A stretch of DNA of 64,000 nt, taken from NCBI RefSeq assembly GCF_003574445.1, contig NZ_KZ984552.1:372001-436000 (forward strand), given 5' to 3'. A program made the position numbers and the translations under genes. How positions within the stretch are numbered: the first letter of the stretch is position 1; the number at the start of each line of letters is the position of its first letter. Origin of the DNA: Streptomyces sp. YIM 130001. Its GTDB lineage: Bacteria; Actinomycetota; Actinomycetes; Streptomycetales; Streptomycetaceae. Of this stretch, positions 53,326 to 62,249 are shown piece by piece. The notes below the pieces were generated by a model. That model was not told the origin of the DNA, did no database searches, and saw only the letters and a program-made list of their open reading frames with translations.

Positions 53326-54396
53326 CTACTGCGGGAGGAGGAGATGGACGTCGCCGAACTCGTGCCAGAGGTAGAGACGGCTCACCGCTTCGTCGTATCC
53401 GCGCTCCACCGCCGCACGACCGGCGACCGCCTCCAGCATCCGCAGATGCGACGCCTCAGGCTCATGCAGCCCGGTGAGCAGCCCGTCCACGGCCCGTACG
53501 CCGCGCTCGGGCGTCACCACCAGATCGGTGAACCCGGCGGACGCACGGACCACACCGTCCGGACCGGTCGCCGACTCGATGGCCCGCACCGCGGTCGTAC
53601 CGACGGCGATGATCCGGCCGCCCGCGGCCCGTGCCGCGTTCACCAGGCGGGCCGAAGCCGCCGGGACCTGGAAGCGCTCCGGGTACGGCGCCTCGTGCGC
53701 CTCCGCGGAGGCGACACCGGTGTGCAGACTTAGCGGCGCGAACTGCACCCCGCGCCGCACCAGATCCGCCACCACCCGCTCGGTGAACGGCCTCGCCGCG
53801 CTCGGCATCTCGGCCGAGCCCGTCCCGTCGGCAGAGTCCAGGGCGAACACCGTCTGGTACGCCGACAAGGGCTGGTCGCGCTCCGTGTACGCGTACCGGA
53901 TGGGGCGCCCGAATTCCTTCAGGAGCGCCGGCACCCCGACACCGCCCGGCAGCGAGACGGCCGACCACCACAGCCGCCCGCCGCGCGTCCCCGGAGCCTC
54001 GAGCGCCTCCTCGAGGGTCAGCAGTCCGCCACCCGGCAGCGACACCCGGGTGCCCGCGGGCCCGCCCGCACGCGCGCGCGTGGTGCCCGATCCGTCGGGC
54101 TGCCGCAGTTCGACCGCCCACCGGCCGTCGTCGCCGAGGGTCGAGAAATGCACCACCACGCGCGCGTGGCCGATGCGGCCGTCGACAGCGGCCGGGAGCG
54201 TGCGCGAGGTGTTCACCACCAGGAGGTCGCCCGCTCCGAGCAGTCGCGGCAGATCCGTGAAGAAGTGATGGGTCGCCTCCGGCCCCCGGGACACCAGCAG
54301 CCGCACCCCGTCCCGGCCGAGCCCGGGGGAGCGCACCTCCACCGGAACCCGCGCGGACAGCTCCACCGGCACCGCCACGCGCGCGAGGGCGCTCAT
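53326..54396 (-). CDS. Divergent QueA-like S-adenosylmethionine ribosyltransferase-isomerase
   Basis: 356 residues similar to QueA along its length: LGAGDLLVVNTSRTLPAAVDGR, IRYAYTERDQPLSAYQTVFA, and IIAVGTTAVRAIESA. QueA converts preQ1-tRNA to epoxyqueuosine-tRNA using SAM. The segment that in usual QueA reads GLGTFxPV...HxMHxE is replaced by HTGVASAEAHEAPYPERFQV, so activity on queuosine is uncertain. No other que or tgt gene is in the window. Coupled (ATGA) to an upstream SDR gene. Confidence 0.8.
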   Translation of the reverse strand: MSALARVAVPVELSARVPVEVRSPGLGRDGVRLLVSRGPEATHHFFTDLPRLLGAGDLLVVNTSRTLPAAVDGRIGHARVVVHFSTLGDDGRWAVELRQPDGSGTTRARAGGPAGTRVSLPGGGLLTLEEALEAPGTRGGRLWWSAVSLPGGVGVPALLKEFGRPIRYAYTERDQPLSAYQTVFALDSADGTGSAEMPSAARPFTERVVADLVRRGVQFAPLSLHTGVASAEAHEAPYPERFQVPAASARLVNAARAAGGRIIAVGTTAVRAIESATGPDGVVRASAGFTDLVVTPERGVRAVDGLLTGLHEPEASHLRMLEAVAGRAAVERGYDEAVSRLYLWHEFGDVHLLLPQ

Positions 54397-55088
54397 CGGG
54401 CGTCCACCAGAGAAGGGGCCGAGTACCGCCCACCGGCCGGACGCTCGTCGAGCAGCCGCAGGAAGGCAGGCACCACGTCCCCGGGCTCGGGCCGCCGGTC
54501 GTCGTCGTCCGGTACGGCGGCCCGGTACAGATCCGTGTCCATGTCCCCCGGATCCACCGCCCACACCCGAAGCCCCGGCTCCTCCTCGGCCAGCACGGCC
54601 GACAGCTGATCGAGAGCCGCCTTGGAGGCGCCGTAGCCGCCCCACGTCCCGTACGCCTCCACCGCGGCGTCCGAACTGAGGTTGATCACCGAGCCCGCCG
54701 AAGAGGCCCGGAGCAGCGGGAGCGCGCCCTGCACCAGCCCGAGAGCTGCCACCACATTCGTCTCCAGAGCCTCCCGCAGACCTCCGAGAGGCAGCTCGGC
54801 GAGCCGTACCAAGGGTTCCGCACCCAACGCGCTCGCATTGTTCACCAGCAGATCCAGGCCACCGAGCTCCTCGGCCGCGGCCACCAGCGCCACCCGGTGC
54901 GCGGCATCGGTCACGTCACCGTGCACCGCCACCACCCGGCCCCCGTGCCCCCGCAGCTCCTCCGCGGTCGCCTCGAGCCGCTCCGGCGACCGGGCGTCGA
55001 GCACGAGATTCCAGCCGCGCCGGGCCAGCGCCTCCGCGAACGCCCGCCCGAAGCCCTTCGTGGCCCCCGTGATCATCGCTGTCGTCAT
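54393..55088 (-). CDS. Short-chain dehydrogenase/reductase
   Basis: 231 residues: AMITGATKGFGRAFAEALA (Rossmann), LDLLVNNASALG, SVINLSSDAAVEAYGTWGGYGASKAALDQL (Ser and YxxxK, quoted as GYGASKAALDQL) and WAVDPGDMDTDLYRAA. Full catalytic set present. ATG 55088. Cotranscribed with the QueA-like gene; a joint function is unknown. Confidence 0.88.
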   Translation of the reverse strand: MTTAMITGATKGFGRAFAEALARRGWNLVLDARSPERLEATAEELRGHGGRVVAVHGDVTDAAHRVALVAAAEELGGLDLLVNNASALGAEPLVRLAELPLGGLREALETNVVAALGLVQGALPLLRASSAGSVINLSSDAAVEAYGTWGGYGASKAALDQLSAVLAEEEPGLRVWAVDPGDMDTDLYRAAVPDDDDRRPEPGDVVPAFLRLLDERPAGGRYSAPSLVDAR

Positions 55089-55312
55089 GGCCGTTCCCCT
55101 TACGCCGTGGATGTACGCCGTCGATGACCTCAACGTAGAAAGGAAGCCCCCGCCCCCACCTCCTGCCGCAGCACTGACCGGCGAGGCCCTTCGACCTAAG
55201 ACACCCGGCCGAGACCCGGGCCAGGTCCCAGCACGCGACCTAGGACTTCGGGCCCGGTCCGCTGCGCCCCGCGCCCGATACGCACCCGGTGGCCCGCCGG
55301 TACCGTGAGGCC

Positions 55313-56488
55313 ATGACCGACGACGGCCCTCGTTCCGGCCTCTATGCGGTGAGCTCCGCGCTTCTCGCGATGAGCAGACACCTGGAGGTGCGGGACGTCC
55401 TCAAGACGATCGTCGCCTCGGCGCGGGAACTGCTCGACGCCGAGTACGCGGCACTCGGCGTCCCCGACGACCACGGCGGCTTCGCCCAGTTCGTCGTCGA
55501 CGGAGTCAGCGACGAACAGTGGAAGGCCATCGGCCCGCTGCCCCGTCAGCACGGCATCCTCGCGGCGATGCTCCACGAGCCCCGGCCGCAACGCCTTGCG
55601 GACGTCCGCAACGACCCCCGCTTCGAGGGCTATCCCGCCGCCCACCCGGACATGTCCGACTTCCTCGGCCTGCCGATCAGGGACGGCGAAGAGACCATCG
55701 GAGCCCTCTTCCTCGCCAACAAGCGCCGTACCACCGACGCGAACGGCGAGCGGATCCCCTGCCCCGACGGAACCTGCGGCTTCACCGAGGCCGACGAGAA
55801 CCTGCTCGGCATCCTCGCCCAGCATGCGGCCATCGCCCTGACCAACGCCCGGCTCTACGAACGCAGTCGCGAGCTCACCATCGCCGAAGAACGCTCCCGC
55901 CTCGCCCACGAACTGCACGACGCCGTGAGCCAGAAGCTCTTCTCGCTGCGCCTGACGGCGCAGGCGGCCACCGCCCTGGTCGACCGCGACCCGTCCCGCG
56001 CCAAGAGCGAACTGCAGCAGGTGGCCGGGCTCGCCGCCGAGGCGGCCGACGAACTGCGCGCCGCAGTCGTCGAGTTGCGCCCCGCCGCACTCGACGAGGA
56101 CGGCCTGGTCGCCACCCTGCGCACCCAGAGCCAGGTCCTCGACCGCGCCCACGCGGCGCACGTCACCTTCGAGTGCGGCGGCGTACGGGCCCTGCCCGCG
56201 TCCCAGGAGGAGGCGATGCTGCGCGTCGCCCAGGAAGCGCTGCACAACGCCCTGCGCCACGCCGACGCCGAACACGTCGAACTGGCCCTGAACAAGCGCG
56301 GACCCGGCGCCGTCCTGCGCATCACCGACGACGGCATCGGCTTCGAACCCCGTGCCGTACGGCGCGCGGGCCGCCACCTCGGCCTGGTCTCCATGCGGGA
56401 CCGCGCCAGTGGAGTCGGCGGACGGCTGACCGTGGAATCGGAGCCCGGCAAGGGCACCACGATCGAGATGGAGGTTCCCGGTGGCTGA
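55313..56488 (+). CDS. GAF-domain sensor histidine kinase (NarL-type system)
   Basis: 391 residues. A GAF domain (about 15-175) carries the insertion IPCPDGTCGF with C150 and C155. HisKA_3 follows with the phosphoacceptor in LAHELHDAVSQKLFSLRL, then the HATPase with ALHNALRHADA and DDGIGFEPR. No TM segment, so it is a cytoplasmic sensor, possibly redox- or ligand-responsive. ATG 55313 is preferred over an upstream GTG. Overlaps the response regulator by 8 nt. Confidence 0.92.
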   Translation: MTDDGPRSGLYAVSSALLAMSRHLEVRDVLKTIVASARELLDAEYAALGVPDDHGGFAQFVVDGVSDEQWKAIGPLPRQHGILAAMLHEPRPQRLADVRNDPRFEGYPAAHPDMSDFLGLPIRDGEETIGALFLANKRRTTDANGERIPCPDGTCGFTEADENLLGILAQHAAIALTNARLYERSRELTIAEERSRLAHELHDAVSQKLFSLRLTAQAATALVDRDPSRAKSELQQVAGLAAEAADELRAAVVELRPAALDEDGLVATLRTQSQVLDRAHAAHVTFECGGVRALPASQEEAMLRVAQEALHNALRHADAEHVELALNKRGPGAVLRITDDGIGFEPRAVRRAGRHLGLVSMRDRASGVGGRLTVESEPGKGTTIEMEVPGG

Positions 56489-57125
56489 CCGGACGATTCG
56501 TGTGCTGCTCGTCGACGATCATCAGGTGGTCCGCCGTGGCCTGCGCACCTTCCTCGAGATCCAGGACGACATCGAGGTGGTGGGCGAAGCCTCGGACGGC
56601 GCGGAAGGAGTGGCGCGCGCCGAGGAACTCAGGCCCCACGTCGTCCTGATGGACGTGAAGATGCCGGGAATGGACGGCGTGGAGGCGCTGCGCGCACTCC
56701 GGGCGGCAGACAACCCGGCCAAGGTCCTGATCGTCACCAGCTTCACCGAACAGCGCACCGTCGTCCCCGCGTTGCGCGCGGGCGCGGCCGGCTATGTGTA
56801 CAAGGACGTCGACCCGGAGGCGCTGGCCGGCGCAATCCGTTCCGTGCACGCCGGTCACGTGCTCCTGCAGCCCGAAGTGGCCGGCGCGCTCCTCGCCCAG
56901 GACGAGAACGGCGCCCCGCAGGGCCGGGCCGGCTCCCTCACCGAACGCGAACGCGAGGTACTGGGCCTGATCGCGGACGGCCGCTCCAACCGGGAGATCG
57001 CCCGAGCCCTCGTCCTCTCCGAAAAAACGGTCAAGACGCATGTGTCGAACATCCTGATGAAACTGGACCTCGCCGACCGCACTCAGGCGGCTCTGTGGGC
57101 GGTACGGCACGGAGCCGCGGGCTGA
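56481..57125 (+). CDS. LuxR/NarL-type response regulator
   Basis: 214 residues. Receiver domain: VLLVDDHQVVRRGL, phosphoacceptor D in VVLMDVKMPGMDG, and the switch T/S and K in VTSFTEQ and YVYKDVD. C-terminal HTH: LTEREREVLGLIADGRSNRE, LSEKTVKTHVSNILMKL. Partner of the upstream kinase. The pair lies next to two chaplin genes, possibly its targets (inference). Confidence 0.94.
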   Translation: MADRTIRVLLVDDHQVVRRGLRTFLEIQDDIEVVGEASDGAEGVARAEELRPHVVLMDVKMPGMDGVEALRALRAADNPAKVLIVTSFTEQRTVVPALRAGAAGYVYKDVDPEALAGAIRSVHAGHVLLQPEVAGALLAQDENGAPQGRAGSLTEREREVLGLIADGRSNREIARALVLSEKTVKTHVSNILMKLDLADRTQAALWAVRHGAAG

Positions 57126-57317
57126 CCTCGGCGTGAACGGCCTGCTCCGGGGCGCACAACGGGGCGTGATGCGGGAGTAGTTGGGTTGGTTCCCGTCCGG
57201 GCTGAGATTCATACCGTCGTGTAGATGTCGCCCGAATGGCGCAACCTCGCGCCCGCCCGGCCGTTCTCCAGTGCGTGCTGCGGCGCCTGCCGCGGCTTCC
57301 GCGAGGAGGGACCAGAA

Positions 57318-57566
57318 GTGAAGAACCTGAAGAGGACCGCAGCCGTCACGATGGTGGCCGGTGGCCTGATCGCCGCCGGCGCCGGCATGGCCTCTGCCAC
57401 CGACGGTGGCGCCCACGCATCCGGCAAGGCCGTGCACTCGCCGGGCGTCGCCTCGGGGAACGTGGTCCAGGTACCGGTGGACGTCCCGGTGAACGTGGTG
57501 GGTAACACGGTCAACGTCATCGGCCTCCTCAACCCGGCCTTCGGCAACACCGGCGTCAACGGCTGA
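57318..57566 (+). CDS. Short chaplin without cysteines (ChpE-like)
   Basis: 82 residues from GTG 57318 (RBS GAGGAGG). Signal peptide AAVTMVAGGLIAAGAGMASA, then one chaplin domain: HSPGVASGNVVQVPVDVPVN, VVGNTVNVIGLLNPAFGNTG. Most chaplins have Cys at VNVCGN and GNTCVN; here both are replaced (Val, Gly), as known for ChpE. Assembles into amyloid-like surface film on aerial hyphae. Followed by a strong terminator. Confidence 0.92.
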   Translation: MKNLKRTAAVTMVAGGLIAAGAGMASATDGGAHASGKAVHSPGVASGNVVQVPVDVPVNVVGNTVNVIGLLNPAFGNTGVNG

Positions 57567-57598
57567 TTCGGCGCACCCCGCACTGAGACACCGAGACC

Positions 57599-57630
57599 AC
57601 CGGCCCTCCAGGATCCCCTGGAGGGCCGGT
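57599..57630 (+). terminator. Terminator after the first chaplin gene
   Basis: ACCGGCCCTCCAGG pairs perfectly with CCTGGAGGGCCGGT around a 4-nt loop, 33 nt after the stop codon. Confidence 0.85.
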
Positions 57631-57794
57631 CGCGTTGTTCACGGCCTCCGCGCCCGAGCGCCGCGGAGGCCGTCGCATTGATCCATTCGGGGGGCATCGC
57701 CCACAAAGCCCGTGTCGCAGGTCCACTCCTGCCGTTCAGCACGATGTGGCCCCGCGCTTAGGGCCGCGTACGAACCACCAGGAGGAACAGTTCC

Positions 57795-58034
57795 ATGAGC
57801 ATCGCCAAGAAGGCCGCAGTCGTCATCGCCACCGCCGGGATCGCCGCGGGCGCCGGAGTCGGTGCCGCATCCGCCGACTCGGGCGCCGAGGGCGCGGCCG
57901 TCAACTCCCCGGGCGTCGCCTCGGGCAACGTGGCCCAGCTCCCGGTCCACGTCCCGGTCAACGTCTCGGGCAACAGCGTGAACGTCATCGGCCTGCTCAA
58001 CCCGGCCTTCGGCAACACCGCTGTGAACAACTGA
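57795..58034 (+). CDS. chpE: Second cysteine-free chaplin (ChpE-like)
   Basis: 79 residues. Signal peptide KAAVVIATAGIAAGAGVGAASA, mature part DSGAEGAAVNSPGVASGNVA then LPVHVPVNVSGNSVNVIGLL and NPAFGNTAVNN. Cys positions are Ser and Ala. Compared with the first copy it has the DSGAEG opening typical of other chaplins, so this copy may be the true chpE; the assignment between the two is uncertain. RBS CAGGAGGA 8 nt before ATG. Confidence 0.92.
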   Translation: MSIAKKAAVVIATAGIAAGAGVGAASADSGAEGAAVNSPGVASGNVAQLPVHVPVNVSGNSVNVIGLLNPAFGNTAVNN

Positions 58035-58045
58035 CCCAGCGGCAA

Positions 58046-58079
58046 CAGGCCCCGCGAACCTCACGGTTGGCGGGGCCTG
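58046..58079 (+). terminator. Terminator after the second chaplin gene
   Basis: CAGGCCCCGC pairs with GCGGGGCCTG, and inside it AACC with GGTT around TCAC. Starts 12 nt after the stop codon; the convergent hypothetical gene ends 37 bp further on. Confidence 0.82.
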
Positions 58080-58115
58080 CGGCATGTCCGGACCTGCTGA
58101 CACGCACAGCCGTGC

Positions 58116-58904
58116 TCAGCGCCCCCGGCGCTCCCGCTCCTCGACGAAGGAGTTGTACGCGGCCACCTGCGCGCGCCGGGTCGTACGCTCCACCGGGCGC
58201 AGCACCTCTGCCCGCGCCGCCATCTCCGCCGCACTGACCGCGCCCCCGTGCCCGTTCTCGTACGCCACGGAGATCAACAGGCCCACCCGCTGGGCCAGTT
58301 CGAGCACCCGGAAGGCCCGTGGCGGATAGCCCGGGGCGAGCAGCTCGCGACCCCGCTCGGCCCGCGCCCGGTAAGCGTCCACCGCGGCCTCCGCCACCGG
58401 ACCCGACGCGGCCACGTCGAGCCGGGACAGCGCCTCGGTCGCATCCCGCAACGCCTCCGCCAGCTCCCGTTCCGCCTCACTGAGCGAAGGGACATCGGCC
58501 GGCGGAGCCTCCCGTACCGGCAGGCAGTGCCAGACCACCTCGACATGCCGGTCACCGTCGGGGCCCACCGCGAAGACCTCCGGCACCAGGCCGTGCATGG
58601 CGCCCACCGCGACCACGGCCTCCTCGGCCTCCAGCGCGCGGGCATTGAACTCGGGCGGACCGCTCAGACCGAGCGGATGACCGGCCGCCGGCAACGCCAC
58701 CCGCAGCCCCGTCGCACCCAGCGCCCGCAGCCGCCCGAGCGCCAGCGTCAGCCCCACCTGTCCCGACTCGTCGGGCAGGCCTTCGACCCGGTGCACCGCG
58801 TCCTCCCCGACGACGGCGAGGACCGCGTCGTCCGGCGACACAAGTCCTGCGATAAGGGCATTTCCCCAAGAGGCCAGCAGCCCCGCGCGTGGTTCCGTGA
58901 GCAT
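58116..58904 (-). CDS. Conserved hypothetical protein
   Basis: 262 residues, soluble, Ala/Glu/Arg-rich. Sequence blocks such as LRVALPAAGHPLGLSGPPEFN, AMHGLVPEVFAVGPDGDRHV and VVWHCLPVRE look conserved and domain-like. The C-terminal half is a long helical region. No motif that I recognise. ATG 58904; a valine codon two positions upstream cannot start. Divergent from the lone ABC ATPase gene. Confidence 0.78.
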   Translation of the reverse strand: MLTEPRAGLLASWGNALIAGLVSPDDAVLAVVGEDAVHRVEGLPDESGQVGLTLALGRLRALGATGLRVALPAAGHPLGLSGPPEFNARALEAEEAVVAVGAMHGLVPEVFAVGPDGDRHVEVVWHCLPVREAPPADVPSLSEAERELAEALRDATEALSRLDVAASGPVAEAAVDAYRARAERGRELLAPGYPPRAFRVLELAQRVGLLISVAYENGHGGAVSAAEMAARAEVLRPVERTTRRAQVAAYNSFVEERERRGR

Positions 58905-59025
58905 GCACACCAGACTAAGGACCGGACTGCCGAATCGAGTGGGCGGCCGGTGGCGTAGGTTTGGCTGGGGGCTGCGTCCACAGACGCAAGCGAGAGCCGA
59001 GACTGCAATGGGAGACAACGCGCTC

Positions 59026-59817
59026 ATGAGCGATGTACTGGAGCTGGTGGACGTATCCGTGGTCCGCGAGGGCCGGGCTCTGGTGGACCAGGTCTCCTGG
59101 TCGGTCAAGGAGGGTGAACGCTGGGTCATCCTCGGGCCGAACGGCGCCGGCAAGACCACCTTGCTCAACGTCGCGTCAAGCTACCTCTTCCCGAGCAAGG
59201 GTTCGGTCACCATCCTCGGCGACACCCTCGGCAAGGTCGACGTCTTCGAACTGCGCCCTCGTATCGGCGTCGCCGGCATCGCCATCGCCGACAAGCTGCC
59301 CAAGCGCCAGACCGTACTGCAGACCGTCCTCACCGCCGCCTACGGCATGACCGCCAGCTGGAACGAGGACTACGACGAGATCGACGAGCAGCGCGCCCGC
59401 GCCTTTCTCGACCGCCTCGGCATGACGGACTACCTCGACCGCAGGTTCGGCACCCTCTCCGAGGGCGAGCGCAAGCGCACCATGATCGCCCGCGCTCTGA
59501 TGACCGACCCCGAGCTTCTCCTCCTCGACGAGCCCGCCGCCGGCCTCGACCTCGGCGGCCGCGAGGACCTCGTACGCCGCCTCGGACGCCTCGCGCAGGA
59601 CCCGATCGCCCCCTCGATGCTCATGGTCACGCACCACGTCGAGGAGATCGCGCCCGGATTCACCCACGTCCTGATGATCCGTCAGGGCGAGGTCCTGGCC
59701 GCCGGACCCATCGAGCTCGAGCTGACCTCCCGTAACCTCTCGCGCTGCTTCGGCCTCCCGCTCGTCGTCGAACAGACCGGCGGCCGCTGGACGGCCCACG
59801 GACTGCCGCTCTCCTGA
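59026..59817 (+). CDS. Stand-alone ABC ATPase
   Basis: 263 residues, one ABC domain: GPNGAGKTTLLNV, LSEGERKRTMIARAL, LLLDEPAAGLD and TMVTHHVEEI-type H-loop (MLMVTHHVEEIAPGF). No permease or binding protein is adjacent. The LSEGE signature and the overall pattern recall the ModF/YlmA-type ATPases. ATG 59026 (MSDVLELVDVSVVREG) follows a GGGAG; ATG 59008 is an alternative. Confidence 0.88.
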   Translation: MSDVLELVDVSVVREGRALVDQVSWSVKEGERWVILGPNGAGKTTLLNVASSYLFPSKGSVTILGDTLGKVDVFELRPRIGVAGIAIADKLPKRQTVLQTVLTAAYGMTASWNEDYDEIDEQRARAFLDRLGMTDYLDRRFGTLSEGERKRTMIARALMTDPELLLLDEPAAGLDLGGREDLVRRLGRLAQDPIAPSMLMVTHHVEEIAPGFTHVLMIRQGEVLAAGPIELELTSRNLSRCFGLPLVVEQTGGRWTAHGLPLS

Positions 59818-59915
59818 AGCCCGCGCCGACCGCGACAGGGCGAACGCCCGTCGCGGTCCGGCCACGGCCTGATCGGCCCCTGTCCCGCGACCGCGCACGC
59901 GCCTACGATGAACGG

Positions 59916-60344
59916 GTGGACATCGACGCATGGGTGTGGTGGCTGATCGCGGCGGCCGGACTCGGGATCCCTCTGGTCATCACCGCGATGCCGGAGTTGG
60001 GCATGCTCTCGGCCGGAGCCGTCGCGGCCGCGGTCACCGCGGCCCTCGGCGGTGACGTCGTGCTGCAGGTGGTCGTCTTCGCCGTCGTCTCGGTCGCGCT
60101 GATCGCGGTCGTACGCCCCATCGCCACCAGACATCGCGCCCAGCAACCCCAACACGCCACCGGAATCGAGGCGTTGAAGGGCAGACAGGCCGTCGTCCTG
60201 GAACGGGTCGACAACGACGGCGGGCGGGTCAAGCTCGCCGGCGAGGTCTGGTCCGCCCGCGCACTCGACGCGGGCGAATCCTACGAAGTCGGCCGGCACG
60301 TCGACGTGGTCGACATCGACGGAGCCACCGCGGTGGTGATGTAG
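59916..60344 (+). CDS. NfeD family membrane protein
   Basis: 142 residues. Two hydrophobic segments near the N-terminus, then an OB-fold (ALKGRQAVVLERVDNDGGRV, KLAGEVWSARALDAGESYEV, GRHVDVVDIDGATAVV). Short NfeD proteins pair with SPFH proteins, and an SPFH gene follows 116 nt downstream. Expected function: membrane microdomain scaffold or quality control. Confidence 0.92.
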   Translation: MDIDAWVWWLIAAAGLGIPLVITAMPELGMLSAGAVAAAVTAALGGDVVLQVVVFAVVSVALIAVVRPIATRHRAQQPQHATGIEALKGRQAVVLERVDNDGGRVKLAGEVWSARALDAGESYEVGRHVDVVDIDGATAVVM

Positions 60345-60460
60345 GCCGTCCCCCGGCACGGCAAGCGCCGCCGGATCACCGAACGGGCCACGCACCGCAC
60401 CCTGTTCTGAAAGACTCGACCGTCAAGATCTCCCAGCTCGAAGGGACACGGGAAGCCGCG

Positions 60461-61417
60461 ATGCAACCGATCATCATCGTCCTCATCATCCTGGTGGTGC
60501 TCGTCTTCATCGCACTGATCAAGACGATCCAGGTGATCCCACAGGCCAGCGCCGCCATCGTGGAGCGCTTCGGCCGCTACACCCGCACACTCAACGCGGG
60601 CCTGAACATCGTCGTCCCGTTCATCGACTCCATCCGCAACCGCATCGACCTCCGCGAACAGGTCGTGCCGTTCCCGCCGCAGCCGGTGATCACCCAGGAC
60701 AACCTGGTGGTCAACATCGACACGGTCATCTACTACCAGGTCACCGACGCCCGCGCCGCGACCTACGAAGTCGCCAGCTACATCCAGGCCATCGAGCAAC
60801 TCACCGTCACCACGCTGCGCAACATCATCGGCGGCATGGACCTCGAGCGGACCCTGACCTCCCGCGAGGAGATCAACGCGGCCCTGCGCGGTGTACTCGA
60901 CGAGGCCACCGGCAAGTGGGGCATCCGCGTCAACCGCGTCGAACTCAAGGCCATCGAGCCGCCCACCTCCATCCAGGACTCGATGGAGAAGCAGATGCGC
61001 GCCGACCGGGACAAGCGCGCCGCGATCCTCACCGCCGAGGGCATCCGCCAGTCCCAGATCCTCACCGCCGAGGGCGAGAAGCAGTCGGCCATCCTCAAGG
61101 CCGAAGGCGAGGCCAAGGCAGCCGCCCTGCGCGCCGAGGGCGAGGCCCAGGCGATCCGTACGGTCTTCGAGTCGATCCACGCGGGCGACCCGGACCAGAA
61201 GCTGCTCTCCTACCAGTACCTCCAGATGCTTCCGAAGATCGCCGAGGGCGACGCGAACAAGCTCTGGATCGTCCCCAGCGAGATCGGCGACGCCCTCAAG
61301 GGCCTGTCCGGAGCCATCGGCAACTTCGGCCCGATGGGCGGCGGTTCGGCACCCGCAGGCGTCCCGGCCCAGTCGAGCGCGCCCACCGAACGCCGCGAAC
61401 AGCCCCCGCTCGACTGA
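60461..61417 (+). CDS. SPFH/stomatin-like (QmcA-type) protein
   Basis: 318 residues. One N-terminal TM helix (PIIIVLIILVVLVFIALI), the SPFH domain (IPQASAAIVERFGRYTRTLN, DSIRNRIDLREQVVPFPPQP, TVTTLRNIIGGMDLERTLTS) and a coiled-coil region with repeated Ala/Glu units (SQILTAEGEKQSAILKAEGE). Forms oligomeric membrane rings with its NfeD partner. ATG 60461 after a GGGAAG-type site. Confidence 0.94.
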   Translation: MQPIIIVLIILVVLVFIALIKTIQVIPQASAAIVERFGRYTRTLNAGLNIVVPFIDSIRNRIDLREQVVPFPPQPVITQDNLVVNIDTVIYYQVTDARAATYEVASYIQAIEQLTVTTLRNIIGGMDLERTLTSREEINAALRGVLDEATGKWGIRVNRVELKAIEPPTSIQDSMEKQMRADRDKRAAILTAEGIRQSQILTAEGEKQSAILKAEGEAKAAALRAEGEAQAIRTVFESIHAGDPDQKLLSYQYLQMLPKIAEGDANKLWIVPSEIGDALKGLSGAIGNFGPMGGGSAPAGVPAQSSAPTERREQPPLD

Positions 61418-61441
61418 TCCTCTGTGAGTAACTGATCCCCT

Positions 61442-62212
61442 GTGAGCATCTGGGACATCATTGCCGTACTCGCCGCAGGAGCCGGCGCCGGCGCCATCAA
61501 CACCCTCGTCGGCTCCGGCACGCTCATCACCTTTCCGGTGCTGCTCGCCGTCGGCCTGCCGCCCGTCACCGCGACCGTATCCAATGGACTCGGCCTGCTC
61601 CCCGGCATCCTCGGCGGCGTCTTCGGCTACCGGCGCGAACTACGCGGCCAGGGCGCCCGCATCCGCCGCCTCGGCGGGCTCGTCCTGGCCGGAGGCCTGT
61701 GCGGCGCGGTCCTGCTGCTCACGCTTCCCGCCGAGGCGTTCGAGACCATCGTGCCGGTACTCGTCGGCCTCGCCCTGGTCCTCGTGGTCCTGCAACCCCG
61801 CATCTCCAAGGCCGTACAGCGACACCGCGCCCGCAACGGCACCACCGCCCGCGCAGACGGCGGCTGGCCACTGGCCGTCGGACTGTTCCTCGCCAGCGTC
61901 TACGGCGGCTACTTCACCGCGGCCCAGGGCATCCTCTACATAGCCCTGATGGGCATGCTCCTCGACGACGACCTGCAGCGCCTGAACGCCGTAAAGAACG
62001 TCCTGGCAGCGCTGGTCAACTTCGTCGCCGCGGTCTTCTTCCTGTTCGCCGCGCACTTCGAGTGGCAGGTGGTGCTGCTGCTCGCCGCCGGTTCCCTCAC
62101 CGGCGGCCTCCTCAGCGGGACCTACGGCCGACGGCTTCCTGCCTGGGCCCTGCGCACCCTGGTCGTCATCGTCGGCAGCGTCGCACTGGTCCAGCTCGTC
62201 CTCAGACAGTGA
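61442..62212 (+). CDS. TSUP family (TauE/SafE) transporter
   Basis: 256 residues, eight TM segments. Family blocks: GAGAINTLVGSGTLITFPVL, VSNGLGLLPGILGGVFGYRR and YGGYFTAAQGILYIALMG. Exports or imports sulfite or organosulfonates; the substrate is not resolved. GTG start at 61442. Stop codon is part of the following terminator stem. Confidence 0.9.
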   Translation: MSIWDIIAVLAAGAGAGAINTLVGSGTLITFPVLLAVGLPPVTATVSNGLGLLPGILGGVFGYRRELRGQGARIRRLGGLVLAGGLCGAVLLLTLPAEAFETIVPVLVGLALVLVVLQPRISKAVQRHRARNGTTARADGGWPLAVGLFLASVYGGYFTAAQGILYIALMGMLLDDDLQRLNAVKNVLAALVNFVAAVFFLFAAHFEWQVVLLLAAGSLTGGLLSGTYGRRLPAWALRTLVVIVGSVALVQLVLRQ

Positions 62213-62249
62213 GCCGCGCGGCTCGACGTACGCCGAGCCGCGCGGCTCA
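62210..62249. terminator. Bidirectional terminator overlapping the TSUP stop codon
   Basis: TGAGCCGCGCGGCTCG (62210-62225) is perfectly inverted at 62234-62249 with an 8-nt loop. Each arm is also internally palindromic. The TSUP stop codon is the first three bases, and the HNH stop codon abuts the other end. Confidence 0.85.
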
